Assembly: GCA_034676125.1 (NCBI GenBank)
Contig: JAUCCO010000043.1
Span: 1 to 23,961 of the forward strand
Direction: 5' to 3'
DNA: 23,961 nucleotides
From: UBA6183 sp034676125
GTDB lineage: Bacteria; Bacteroidota; Bacteroidia; UKL13-3
Below the pieces are notes generated by a model, which worked only from the letters and a program-made list of their open reading frames with translations, searched no databases and was not told the origin of the DNA. Positions 13,101-18,100 of the stretch are shown here, one piece after another. Each line of letters begins with the position of its first letter. Position 1 is the first letter of the stretch. Made by a program: the position numbers and the translations under genes.

Positions 13101-13240
13101 GCACTTGCTGCTTGTGATGAATCAATAGTGTAGGCCCCTGATAGGGCTGCATGAACTTGCGAACTCATGCCAATGCCACTTAATAAAAACACTAAAATAA
13201 GCGATTTAATTAAGGGTAAAAATGGAATTTTGCTTTTCAT
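1..13240 (-). CDS. Giant secreted protein of tandem beta-helix/CARDB modules (C-terminus outside window)
   Basis: The frame opens at the ATG at 13240 and is still open at base 1, giving at least 4,413 codons. I followed it through in-frame repeat motifs in every module and scanned many lines directly without meeting a stop. The N-terminus is a signal peptide: lysines, a hydrophobic stretch LILVFLLSGIGM, then a likely cut after SSQVHA (about residue 31). The rest is eight modules starting at a (G)xYTI motif. Each contains NTITFDGG and NLTI strands, a YGWPVHI-like strand, IDSNxIxGGY, NAGQYGIY, NNxIGGGFRS, WDVWxNS, LDVRNN and YNNYY, which are asparagine-rich rungs of a right-handed parallel beta-helix. 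A TDIxGxxR/DIGAYE linker and a CARDB-like domain (VKNYGxxxxTS, VNGGTP) follow. The role is probably surface adhesion or glycan binding, with type IX export inferred; the expected C-terminal sorting domain would lie beyond the left edge. No catalytic residues are recognisable. It is divergent from marR. Confidence 0.93.
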   Translation of the reverse strand, partial: MKSKIPFLPLIKSLILVFLLSGIGMSSQVHAALSGAYTIDSSQAASATNYQSFLAAISDMRLGSRTDGGTPNGTGISGPVIFNVAAGTYPGQIEITTITGVSSTNTITFDGGAGNASTRIITNTTATNPATAYTVRINNLQYVTLRNLTILASSPSYGWPLHIMNAANYAKVKQCIIGFGTLASTHTSTNFCAVVVNNSTAGPTSGTTSITNLEIDSNFIYGGNANYIYGSGSASNINFRNNIVDSTNYYALYVQGVNKFSINNNKFTLYEFGNINGYGLYINSCATSSGFAHEIIGNNILNAAYQGIYISSSTGQAATRSMMVNNSLGGGFRSTNAYGIYFTGSSYNWNVYYNSVNFDAITVNTQNAAFYSSMCCTQGSTLLDIRNNVFAVTGVGSTAYGVYFPNGYPYAVINAASFDYNLFYKVGISNQEPLLYMGGNILTPSNFIGNSSYNTNSIYANPNFTSSKNLRSFNPCYNGTAIAGITTDINGTTRSLTTPDIGAYEVNGVSNDVGIEKIVAPVLPFAAGSQNITVTLRNYGSNTITTANISYTVNGGTPVGGFFTGSIPPCGTANYTFNGASQYNFVANTPYSIKVYTELPNSTQDANSVNDTAEIPLVYSGLSGSYTIDQGLPASATNFVSFTDAAKALNNGGISGPVYFTVMGTTPYNEQVSLDFVPGVSATNTITFDGGLGNAANRVLTFAATIPGYYHTLRINNTPWVTIKNLTIRGTGANYAWPVHVSGNNSSNITVSNCIVNFIGGGGVNGANTNFVGIVLNGGPASLTTNSTFSNLYVDSNTITGGYAGVYFYCQNSADINVRGNTITGANMYGIHAYYTTAFRFNNNFIDMSTTGSASSMGIYANFPISNGAYGKEIIGNVINNAGQYGINCYYMQGSSGNLRAKVINNSVGGTFRSTDPAGIYFNNYTQNVDVLFNSVNLDNAATGLQSAAFKMISNCTGNIVKNNNFAVTNANSSAYAVWSDNTSTLSSLNYNNYYKSSPIRLLNINNIVYNNINMIGAAGFNANSVSINPNYTSATNLRSNLSCNNGESNAAVTTDILGNLRGASPSIGAYENTATVANDLAVIGIVQPQIPMQVGTQNIRVLIKNNGNSTITSATVSYAVNGGTPQSITWTGSLNACDTASAEFSEFSGPGSTDQRYAFLPGIAYTMVAYSASPNYSQDLNTLNDTATLGPICAALAGTYTIDGSVAASATNFTSVLSAVQSMGCAGIAGPVVFNIEAGTYTGQLDFGDILGLSSTNTITFDGGAGNDSTRIITFAATASNPRHTVLFNNTSYITMRNITIRGTGVSYGWPVHVFGNSNNITIANCIIDLVGNGATSTSTNFIPVVMSGSQTSPTSSGTFNNINLLNNKIVGGAGNLYMTGNGTNTNMVVNGNLMVDGYGYGSYLSNIVGPKFIGNTIYLRNNSTTSYGMYFNSAVSNALGYTEINKNKIFDAGQYGIYITNSTASVGRAVLSNNSIGGLLRSTSPSGIYFASSNNWDVWFNSVLVANTPTNTTAAAAIMLSSGTGFDFRNNNMFVADSTSGVNYLPFRSNSGVTYTTPLNYNNYYRAGTPNPLINVGGTNYTTATFNTGGGANSISNSSGFTAGLELIPTLSTNNGIQIAGVTNDVNDSIRNNPPDMGAYEIASNYTTDLGIATVESPNANLTVGANTFNVLVKNYGATTVTSFNLRHTVNGLNMQDSAFTGVSLAPNDTMRIILTGNKSAIVNGGVLTTFKGYIHLPNGSLDDNAINDTVTVGPVYGKLNGIYTINPSGSGPSNFVSFSSAASSLNNAGVSGPVTFVVSPGTYSEQVTINNVDGASIVNTITFDGVNAINRIIEYAATSTSDYWTVKLNSAPYITFKNLTINASGASYGAAVHIFGTSNYSKIQKCNLNITTGSASTSNYFIPLLISNATTITSPTNGSKIDYLTIDSNTMSGGYYGILLYGNTSSPYSTQNTISNNTISDVYYYGFYTYYNEALTVTNNSVNMRNVGGNNNSMGMYITSCRNNLAGTYHNISGNKIIDAGNYGLYMTNGAGATQSYIVNNMIGGGFRSASSYGIYLSSMQNIAIYHNSVYSNFATSNAQYAALYMNSNTNVDVKNNILSTTGTGLPLYVININGSFDLNGNNYYRFNASTGSDLLYITNTAYTASNYIGAGGYNAQSVNLDPGFVSGTDLHLTSPCSGKVVRLGNVLTDIDGNARSLQTNIGADEGTSGANDVGIVSIQPFSSGLQDVRVVMRNFGSYTVTSATVSYSVNGNIPKVASWSGTLNPCDTVTVVFSGVNQFTFLSGVTYTLTSYTSSPNFAADSKNSNDTTILGPTCIYLSGNYTINASGSGARNFTSFNQAVASLNCGGVSGPVNFAVAPGTYNEQLFINNIPGASSINTVTFDGDSAYNRILDYNPTVTTAGFTVKLEGASFVTFRNLTVKSSGTSGYGGAVQISSNCTNIRLVKNVLEIAGAGTTAANQSYFPLLLSAATSVTSPSVQMSGTTNIEIDSNNIISGYAGIYLYGSSSSYTNNVFIRNNVMDSSYQYGNYVFYADKVSFESNTINMRANGAVSSMGIYLYNLTLTGSNNLTIIGNKIYNAGQYGIYTYFASTSVTTTRSKMINNVIGGNFRSPQSNPLFMQYSYYWDVWNNTFVLNLPTTGEQYSAAYFSNCNQLDVRNNHFVNTASSGSGLAFNGAATNQFTTLDFNNYYNASSANIANIGGVQYTAATIANGGGFNANSRSTNPGFASVFNLNATNACINGVAISGVTTDINNVTRNLPPDIGAYEYTGTTNNDIGISALRNPIAPFAPGSYPLQVRINNYGANTITSATIKYSINNAAPVSYAYTGSLAPCDTTTVTISAANINFVLGTAYSFKIWTELPNGLTDGNRLNDTITAGACPALVAGTYTINPAGSGPTNFVSFSAATDALNCGGIVGAVKFTVSPGTYSEQVSLNNINGASATNTITFDGVNKTATTLQFNATDYMAAYTFRILGTPYVTVKNLTIVSLGANYGNPVHIMGSSDNATIVNNTITFIGNGQTSTSNYYIGILANNEASIANPTLTGTKANNITIDSNNISYGYYGVYITGLTQTPYCEGFKLRGNTIDSSYYYGVNTYYISGITLTNNNVSMRSGNINSQGLYLYNLNNNSGSSHNVIANKIKGAGRYGIYLYFASNNSSNVGNLINNSIGGGFSSTSAAGIYMQYSSYWNVWHNSVWLDVPTTSTTASAFTGANSVNYLDIRNNHFVNSAATGSGLAFYLNATPTTLNYNNYFNASSATLLYANGNYTSSTFVNGGGYNANSTNINPNFNATSGLNAGGCFKGTTLSAVTTDINGKTRATIPDMGAYESSALDVGIVNITAPTQPVMAGSQSISALVKNLGGSTITSVTVTYNVNNTGNVSQTFTGLTLLPCSTTTVTFTTQYNFPAGRAIVKVFTSNPNSSVDNDRTNDTSTVSLCGPLNGSYTINSNISSSATNFVSFNDAISSMVCAGITNAVTFNVAPGTYNEQVTIPIISGASAFNTITFRGNPAQVNNTVLTFASNNNSARHTLKLDSAEFVNLEYLTIRTEGVSYGWGVHVMSTSKFNTIKGCVIDIAGATAPTSASSNFVGIVANGSNTNPTTSGLVSDLTIDSNQINNGYYGIVVYGNTGNIDSNIVITNNTLNNVYYYSAYIYSVEGIQFNSNRISNRIGVTNSIGLYLNSSTAYSPYIAFEINANRLTNIGAYGIYLASSNGFAGTQAKLHNNMIGGGFQGSNATGLYMSSSSNWDVYHNSINLDFATNGINYACVYMSGTISNTRMKNNHFAYTALGGTGLSVYIANNNMFAPGGFNYNNFYKAGITSTDNLIYVAGYFTPTTYIGGNGFNFNSFNRLPGFKNNLDLSTIDGCFNGDSVGVMVDIDGDLRGTYGDIGADEVSDANNDLGVVALLEPTIPLTPGLKDITVIVKNYGTNPVYKGTVNYRINGGTPVSIVFNDTLQPCDTTLITFTGVNQFNFVNGLSYSIAAYTTLPNDSADVNSVNDTFSTPNLCMSFAGVYTINPAGSGVTNFTTFQAALNALACSGVSDSVVFNVAAGTYTEQLVIPAIAGASATNTITFNGGAGNAATRILTYANTTNTDRQTVRFAGAQYVNFNNLTIRNSGTNYAWPVHIFSGSKSIGLTNNIIEITGVGATTSSTNFINVVVSASLSSPTNSLRVDSITIDSNIINGGYASVFSYNQQSIFNNFNGNTFNNPLMYGLYLYNAYELKFRNNKVNMSPTGDITSVGLYLFVLGSTNNSVHEITGNRIVNAGQYGINLYNSSGSFSNPSLVVNNFIGGGFRNTTQHAGILAEYAYYWNIWFNTIKLDTISSAQYGALHAVNASNLDVRNNIFAVTNPASNAIPFYASTLATTTQLDYNNYYKAGNPSTLIYSGVALPPNGFVGVGGANLNSFSRD
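1193..2899 (-). repeat. Module G of the giant protein
   Basis: 569 codons, beginning YTINSNISSSATNF with MVCAG. The rungs include LEYLTIRTEGVSYGWGVHVM, YYGIVVYG, NIGAYGIYL, IGGGFQG and WDVYHNS. The linker has GCFNGDSVG and GDIGADE, and the CARDB-like domain has QPCDT. All four junction cysteines to module H are present. Confidence 0.85.
2900..4567 (-). repeat. Module F of the giant protein
   Basis: 556 codons, the shortest complete module. It begins YTINPAGSGPTNF with LNCGG. The rungs include NLTIVSLGANYGNPVHI, YGVYITG, GAGRYGIYLY, IGGGFSS, WNVWHNS and LDIRNN. The end has GCFKG, TDINGKTRA, DMGAYE and a CARDB-like domain with LPCST. Confidence 0.85.
4568..6265 (-). repeat. Module E of the giant protein
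   Basis: 566 codons, starting YTINASGSGARNF, preceded by GPTCIYLSGN and followed by SLNCGGVSG, so both cysteines are present. The rungs include FVTFRNLTV, NAGQYGIYTY, IGGNFRS, WDVWNNT and LDVRNN. The end carries NACING, TDINNVTRN, DIGAYEY and a CARDB-like domain with APCDT. It is one of the cleanest copies of the consensus module. Confidence 0.85.
6266..7945 (-). repeat. Module D of the giant protein
   Basis: 560 codons, starting YTINPSGSGPSNF. The segment before it (GPVYGKLNG) and its first strand (SLNNAGVSG) both lack the cysteine found in most modules, matching the cysteine-free end of module C. The helix has YYGILLYG, DAGNYGLYM, IGGGFRS and VDVKNN rungs. Its own C-terminal linker has SPCSG, TDIDGNARS, IGADE and a CARDB-like domain with NPCDT, so the full cysteine set resumes at the next junction. 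Confidence 0.85.
7946..9640 (-). repeat. Module C of the giant protein
   Basis: 565 codons. It starts YTIDGSVAASATNF and has the cysteine in MGCAG. The helix rungs are as in the other modules, including WDVWFNSV and FDFRNNN. Its end is unusual: the linker reads STNNGIQIAG where others have CxNG, DMGAYE replaces DIGAYE, and the CARDB-like domain has LAPNDT where others have LxPCDT. Every junction cysteine has been replaced. Confidence 0.85.
9641..11365 (-). repeat. Module B of the giant protein
   Basis: 575 codons. It opens with YTIDQGLPASATNF in place of the usual YTINPxGSG, and its first strand has LNNGG where other modules have LNCGG. Beta-helix rungs (FKNLTI-like, NAGQYGI, IGGTFRS) lead to YNNYY, then LSCNNG, TDILGNLRG, SIGAYE (in place of DIGAYE) and a CARDB-like domain with NACDT. 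All four junction cysteines to module C are present. Confidence 0.85.
11366..13132 (-). repeat. Module A (N-terminal) of the giant protein
   Basis: This is the first module, 589 codons from its YTI motif to the next and the longest of the set. Unlike the others it has no CARDB domain in front of it, and it carries an extra insert of roughly a dozen residues (around RLGSRTDGGTPNGT) between the first helix strand and GPVIFNVAAGTY. Its C-terminal linker has the cysteine motif NPCYNG, DIGAYE near 11730, and a CARDB-like domain with PPCGT. The next module's two cysteines are absent, so this junction keeps only half of the cysteine set. Confidence 0.85.
13148..13240 (-). other. Signal peptide of the giant protein
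   Basis: The first 31 codons read MKSK, then a proline-broken hydrophobic core (LPLIKSLILVFLLSGIG), then a polar MSSQVHA ending in an A-x-A-like cleavage site before ALSGAYTI. There is no lipobox cysteine, so Sec export to the periplasm is expected, followed by an outer-membrane secretion route. A second in-frame ATG (residue 25) would destroy the signal, which supports the start at 13240. Confidence 0.75.
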
Positions 13241-13539
13241 TATATATAGTTTGTTATTATGTATATTAAAAGCTCTTCATCAACTTCATTGTGCTTTTTA
13301 TGTCGAGGTAGTGATCGAAAAAAAAGTTGTAGTTATAAGCACATTTTATTTCCTTTTCTCTAAAGAACGAAAATTGAAAGTAGTATATTAGACATAAAGA
13401 CACAAATAAATTTTTTCTCTAAGCCTAAATTATAACTTATTATAATAGCTAAAGTGTACCTTATCAGCAAAATAAGCAATACAATTTAATCTTCTTTTAA
13501 TAATAAAAAAGAGCAACCCATTATAAGTACAAATAATAT

Positions 13540-13592
13540 TAGTTTACAAAACAATAGTTTACATTGCTAACTATATACATTTTCAACTATAT
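13540..13592. promoter_or_regulatory. Repeat cluster, candidate MarR operator
   Basis: TAGTTTACA occurs twice (13540-13548 and 13555-13563, 15 bp apart) and AACTATAT twice (13569-13576 and 13585-13592, 16 bp apart). ATAGTT (13554-13559) and AACTAT (13569-13574) also form an inverted repeat with a 9-bp spacer that lies across the predicted -33 element. MarR dimers bind inverted repeats near their own promoters, so autoregulation is a reasonable inference. Short AT-rich repeats can arise by chance. Confidence 0.35.
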
Positions 13593-13595
13593 TTG
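13564..13595 (+). promoter_or_regulatory. Candidate Bacteroidota promoter of marR
   Basis: TATATTTG at 13588-13595 matches the Bacteroidota -7 consensus TAnnTTTG exactly, and TTG at 13564-13566 sits 21 nt upstream as a possible -33 element. The -7 box ends only 4 nt before the marR ATG at 13600, so initiation at the usual distance would fall at or beside the start codon, giving an essentially leaderless transcript. The spacing is plausible but AT-rich sequence raises chance matches. Confidence 0.5.
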
Positions 13596-13599
13596 CCGC

Positions 13600-14076
13600 A
13601 TGTTGCCACAACAAAAAAATAAAATTTCGGACCCATCCGAAACAACTCCACTTAGTATTTGGTTTAATACTTTATTTAAAAAGTACTACCATGTAATTGA
13701 GCAAGAACTAGCACATATTGGTATTGAGAGGTACTTTTTTGTATTAACACTTATCTGTAGACACGAGCAAATTACCCAACAATGTATAGCAGATTATATT
13801 GGTATTGATAAAGCAAGTATGGTAAGAATTATAGATTATTTAACTAAAAAAGGTTTGGTTAAACGAACTACTCATCAAGAAGATAGAAGAAGCTATATAA
13901 TATCAGCAACCAAAAAAGGTTTGCAACTTTGCCCTATAATTGAACAAGCCTTTGAACATGTAAATAACTGTTCATTAAAAGGATTTACAGCAACTGAAAA
14001 AAAACAATTCTTAAGTATGATGACACGTATTGAAACCAACTTATCTGCCACATTAAACCAACTCCCAAACGAATAA
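13600..14076 (+). CDS. MarR-family transcriptional regulator
   Basis: 158 residues from the ATG at 13600, a normal MarR length. The winged-helix core spans roughly residues 35-110: helix pair ITQQCIADYIGIDKASMVRII with recognition helix at about 68-82, followed by LTKKGLVKR and a wing with the family-typical D-x-R (EDRRSYIISATKKG). The outer helices would form the dimer interface. A TTG start 36 nt upstream is possible on paper but falls in the predicted promoter, so the ATG is preferred. The gene ends 10 nt before the efflux adaptor gene, which indicates co-transcription. It is most likely a local repressor of the RND pump that releases DNA on binding a pump substrate; the ligand is unknown. 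Confidence 0.9.
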   Translation: MLPQQKNKISDPSETTPLSIWFNTLFKKYYHVIEQELAHIGIERYFFVLTLICRHEQITQQCIADYIGIDKASMVRIIDYLTKKGLVKRTTHQEDRRSYIISATKKGLQLCPIIEQAFEHVNNCSLKGFTATEKKQFLSMMTRIETNLSATLNQLPNE

Positions 14077-14086
14077 TAATTTAGAC

Positions 14087-15133
14087 ATGAAAAAGAAAAA
14101 TATAATTTATATAGTAATTGGTGTTGCGGTACTCGCTTTATTAGCATGGCCAAAGTTAAAGCCCAATAATGCTAAAGAAGCACCAGCGGCAGCCAAAAGA
14201 GGTGGAGCAATAAAGGTTAATACAATTATAGTAAAACCCCAATCATCAGTAAATATCATAGAAACTACTGGAAATATTTTAGCACAAGAAGAAGTAATAC
14301 TCTACCCCGAAACACAAGGTAGAATTGTAAGCATAAATTTTACAGAAGGAGCCCAAGTGCAAAAAGGTGATTTATTAGTAAAGATTAATGATGCAGAATT
14401 ACAAGCACAATTAAAAAAAGCAATAGCAACAAAAAAGCTGAAAGATGATACAGAAAAACGTAACAAATCATTGTTTGATAAAGGTGCAATTAGTGCCGAA
14501 AGTTATGATGTGGGTGCTAACGAATTAAACAGCATAAATGCTGATGTAGATTTAATAAAAGAACAAATTAGAAAAACAGAAATTCGTGCTCCGTTTAGTG
14601 GCAAAATTGGTTTCAGAAATGTGAGTGAAGGAAGTTATGTTACCTCAAGTACACGCATTGCAGCCTTACAAAGTATTAATCAAATAAAAATTGAATTTGC
14701 CGTGCCAGAAAAGTATGCACATTTGGTAAATAAAGGCACAAATATCACTTTTAAAATAGATGGGAACAGCAACAATTATCAAGCAGTAGTATATGGTATT
14801 GAGCCCAAAATTGATGAAGTAACACGTAATGTTGTTATACGTGCTAGTTGTGCAAATCCTAACCAAAAAATATTACCCGGTTCATTTGCCAAAGTATCTG
14901 TTGCTGTTGGAAACAACGACAATGCATTTATGATTCCAACACAAGCAATTGTACCAATTTTAAAAGGACAAAAAGTATATATCGTGCAAGGAGATAGTGC
15001 TGTTGAAAGAATTGTGAAAACAGGAACAAGAAAAGAAAAAGATATAGAAATAACTGAAGGCTTAAACGCAGGTGACGAAGTAATTACCGTTGGTGTAATG
15101 TACTTAAAACAAGGTGCAAAGATTAAACAATAA
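14087..15133 (+). CDS. RND efflux periplasmic adaptor subunit (membrane fusion protein)
   Basis: 348 residues. It links the inner-membrane permease to the outer-membrane channel. The N-terminus has a membrane anchor (KKKNIIYIVIGVAVLALLAW) with no lipobox, so it is a membrane-anchored rather than lipidated adaptor. Lipoyl-like halves are at about 71-101 (QGRIVSINFTEGAQVQKGD) and 165-195 (EIRAPFSGKIGFRNVSEGSYV), separated by a short alpha-hairpin (about 103-164). A beta-barrel at about 198-275 and a membrane-proximal domain to the end follow (IPTQAIVPILKGQKVYIV, GLNAGDEVITVG). The family is AcrA/MexE-like HlyD_D23-type. It lies 10 nt after marR and 63 nt before the permease. Confidence 0.95.
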   Translation: MKKKNIIYIVIGVAVLALLAWPKLKPNNAKEAPAAAKRGGAIKVNTIIVKPQSSVNIIETTGNILAQEEVILYPETQGRIVSINFTEGAQVQKGDLLVKINDAELQAQLKKAIATKKLKDDTEKRNKSLFDKGAISAESYDVGANELNSINADVDLIKEQIRKTEIRAPFSGKIGFRNVSEGSYVTSSTRIAALQSINQIKIEFAVPEKYAHLVNKGTNITFKIDGNSNNYQAVVYGIEPKIDEVTRNVVIRASCANPNQKILPGSFAKVSVAVGNNDNAFMIPTQAIVPILKGQKVYIVQGDSAVERIVKTGTRKEKDIEITEGLNAGDEVITVGVMYLKQGAKIKQ

Positions 15134-15196
15134 TATAAAGCAAAATTAGCTTTAAAAATTATTTAATAATCAAACAAAATTTTAACAAAATTAAAC

Positions 15197-18100
15197 ATGA
15201 GTTTAAGTACAACAAGTATAAATAGACCAGTATTAGCAACAGTAATGTCAATTATTATTTTGCTATTTGGTGCTATTGCATTTAACTTTTTAGGCGTTAG
15301 AGAATATCCATCTATCGACCCGCCAATTATAACTGTAAGAACAGGATATACCGGTGCCAATCCAGAAATTATAGAATCTCAAATTACAGAACCATTAGAA
15401 AAAGCCATAAACGGTATTGCTGGTATTCGTTCTATTTCTTCATCAAGCAACCAAGGAAGCAGTGTTATAACTGTAGAGTTCGGATTAAGTGAAAATCTAG
15501 AAGCAGCAGCCAATGATGTGCGTGATAAAGTTTCGCAAGCTGTTAGGCAATTACCTCAAGATATTGATGCTCCTCCCGTTGTTTCTAAAGCTGATGCCAA
15601 CTCTGATGCCATACTTACTTTAACCGTACAAAGTGATCGCAAAAGCCATTTAGAATTGAATGATTATGCGGAGAATGTTTTGCTCGAAAAGCTTCAAACT
15701 ATTCCGGGGGTAAGTACCATACAAATTTGGGGACAAAAACGTTATGCCATGCGATTATGGTTAGACCCTGTTAAGCTATCTTCATTTAGATTAACACCAT
15801 TAGATGTACGTAATGCTTTAGATAGAGAAAACGTAGAATTACCAGGTGGAAAAATAGAAGGAAATGCTACAGAATTATCAGTGAAAACTGTTGGTAGATT
15901 TTCAACCGAAGCCGAGTTTAACAACATCATAATTCAATCTAGCAATAACAGAACAATTAGGTTGCGTGATGTAGGATATGCAATACTGGGCGCGGAAAAT
16001 GAACAAACTGTTTTAAAAGAAAGTAAAACACCCATGATTGGTTTGGCCTTAGTGCCTCAACCAGGCGCCAATTACATTGATATTGCCGATGAGTTTTATG
16101 TTAGATACGAGCAAATTAAAAAAGATATTCCAAATGATATCAGGGTAGATATTGCGATGGATAATACCAGGTTTATTAAAAAATCTATTACCGAGGTTGG
16201 CGAAACTTTATTAATTGCATTTTTATTAGTGGTATTAATCATCTACTTGTTTTTTAGAGATTGGCTTATCGCATTCCGCCCATTAGTTGATATACCGGTT
16301 TCATTAATAGGTTCGTTTTTTATCATGTATATATTTGGGTTTTCAATTAATATTTTAACCTTATTAGCTATAGTGTTAGCAACAGGTTTGGTGGTTGATG
16401 ATGGTATAGTAGTTACCGAAAATATATTTAAGAAAATTGAGGCAGGTATGAAGCCAAAGGAGGCCGCAATTAAAGGAGCTAACGAGATATTTTTCGCAGT
16501 TTTATCTACATCAATAACCTTAGCAGTAGTGTTTCTTCCTATTATATTTTTAGATGGTTTTGTGGGCAGGTTATTCCGTGAGTTTGGTGTAGTAGTAGCA
16601 GGAGCTGTAATTATATCTGCATTTGTCTCTTTATCATTAACACCAATGTTAAACGTAAAGCTACAACGTAAAGACCATAAGCAATCTAAATTTTATATTT
16701 TAACAGAACCGTTTTTTGAATGGCTAAATACAGCTTACAATAATTCGCTAAGATCATTTATGAAAAACAGGCGTTGGTCGGCACTAATTATTGTAGTATC
16801 ATTTGGGTTGATTTATTTATTAGGCTCCACATTACAATCTGAACTGGCTCCTATAGAAGATAGAAGTGCCATGAGAATTGCATCTACTGCACCCGAAGGC
16901 GCATCATACGAGTACATGGAAAATTATATGGATAGAATTGCACAGCTAGTGATAGATTCTGTTCCAGAAAAACGTGTGTTATTATCAGTTGTTGCACCTG
17001 GATTTACGGGTAGTGGCGCTGTTAATACTGGATTTACACGTATATTTTTAACTGAACCTAGTGAGCGTGGACGTACCCAAGAAGAAATAGCACAAATGCT
17101 GCAAAGAAATGTTGGATCCATGACAGAGGCTCGGTCGTTTGTTATCCTCGACCAAACTATAAATGGCAGTGGTGGTTCACGAGGTGGCATGCCTGTACAA
17201 TACATTTTGCAAAACCAAGACTTTGATAAATTACAAACATTTTTACCTAAGTTTATGGAAGAAGTTAGCAAGAATCCAACATTCCAAGGACTAGATGCAA
17301 ACTTAAAATTTAACCGCCCAGAGTTGGTTATAAATATTGATAGAGAAAAAGCAAAAGCCGTTGGTGTAAGCGTACAACAAGTTGCTCAAACATTGCAATT
17401 AACCTATGGTGGCATTAGATACGGCTACTTTAATATGAAGGGTAAACAATACCAAATTATAGGACAAGTAGATAGAATAAACCGTGATGAACCTCTGGAT
17501 TTAAAATCACTATTTGTAAGAAATGATAAAGGCGAATTAGTACAGTTAGATGCGGTAGTAAGCGTAATCGAACAAAGTAGTCCGCCTCAATTGTATCATT
17601 ACAATAGGTATAAATCTGCCACTGTTAGTGCGGGTTTAGCTCCAGGAAAAACAATTGGTGATGGTATTAAAGCAATGGACGAAATAAAAGAAAAGGTTTT
17701 AGACGAAAGTTTTACAACTGCATTAAGCGGACCATCACGCGATTTTTCTGAAAGCACATCTAATACAACATTTGCATTTTTATTTGCATTGGTTTTGGTG
17801 TACCTAGTATTAGCAGCTCAATTTGAAAGTTTTATAGACCCAATTATTATAATGATTACTGTACCTATGGCATTAGCTGGTGCATTAATTTCTTTATGGT
17901 ATTTTAATCAAACCATGAATATTTTTAGCCAAATTGGTATCATTGTTTTGCTCGGTTTGGTTACTAAAAATGGAATTTTAATTGTAGAGTTTGCCAACCA
18001 AAAACGCGAAGAAGGTTTATCGAAATTAGAAGCTGTGCAACAAGCAGCAGTATCTCGACTTCGTCCAATTTTAATGACAAGTTTAGCAACAATTTTAGGA

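Larger units (their letters stand above)
13241..13599. other. Divergent intergenic region between the giant gene and marR
   Basis: About 360 AT-rich bases. The marR side holds the promoter and repeats listed separately. On the giant-gene side I found no exact TAnnTTTG element on the minus strand; the nearest is a one-mismatch TTTATTTG (complement of 13403-13410) without a convincing -33 TTG, so the promoter of the giant gene is unassigned. No Shine-Dalgarno sequence precedes its ATG, as is common in Bacteroidota. A plus-strand open frame crossing the start of the giant gene has no coding features. Confidence 0.5.

Noticed and set aside
1..13240. Possibility that the tandem array is an assembly artefact or contains frameshifts.
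   Set aside because: The copies differ clearly in sequence and length, and the frame and motifs stay in register at every place checked. Long-read confirmation would still be useful.
13167..13391. Plus-strand frame of 74 codons at the start of the giant gene.
   Set aside because: It overlaps the signal-peptide coding region antisense, has no start signals and no protein-like conservation; its hydrophobic look comes from AT-rich sequence.
13564..13599. Extended TTG start for MarR adding 12 residues.
   Set aside because: The extra residues (LTIYIFNYICR-like) do not resemble a MarR N-terminus and the segment contains the predicted promoter.
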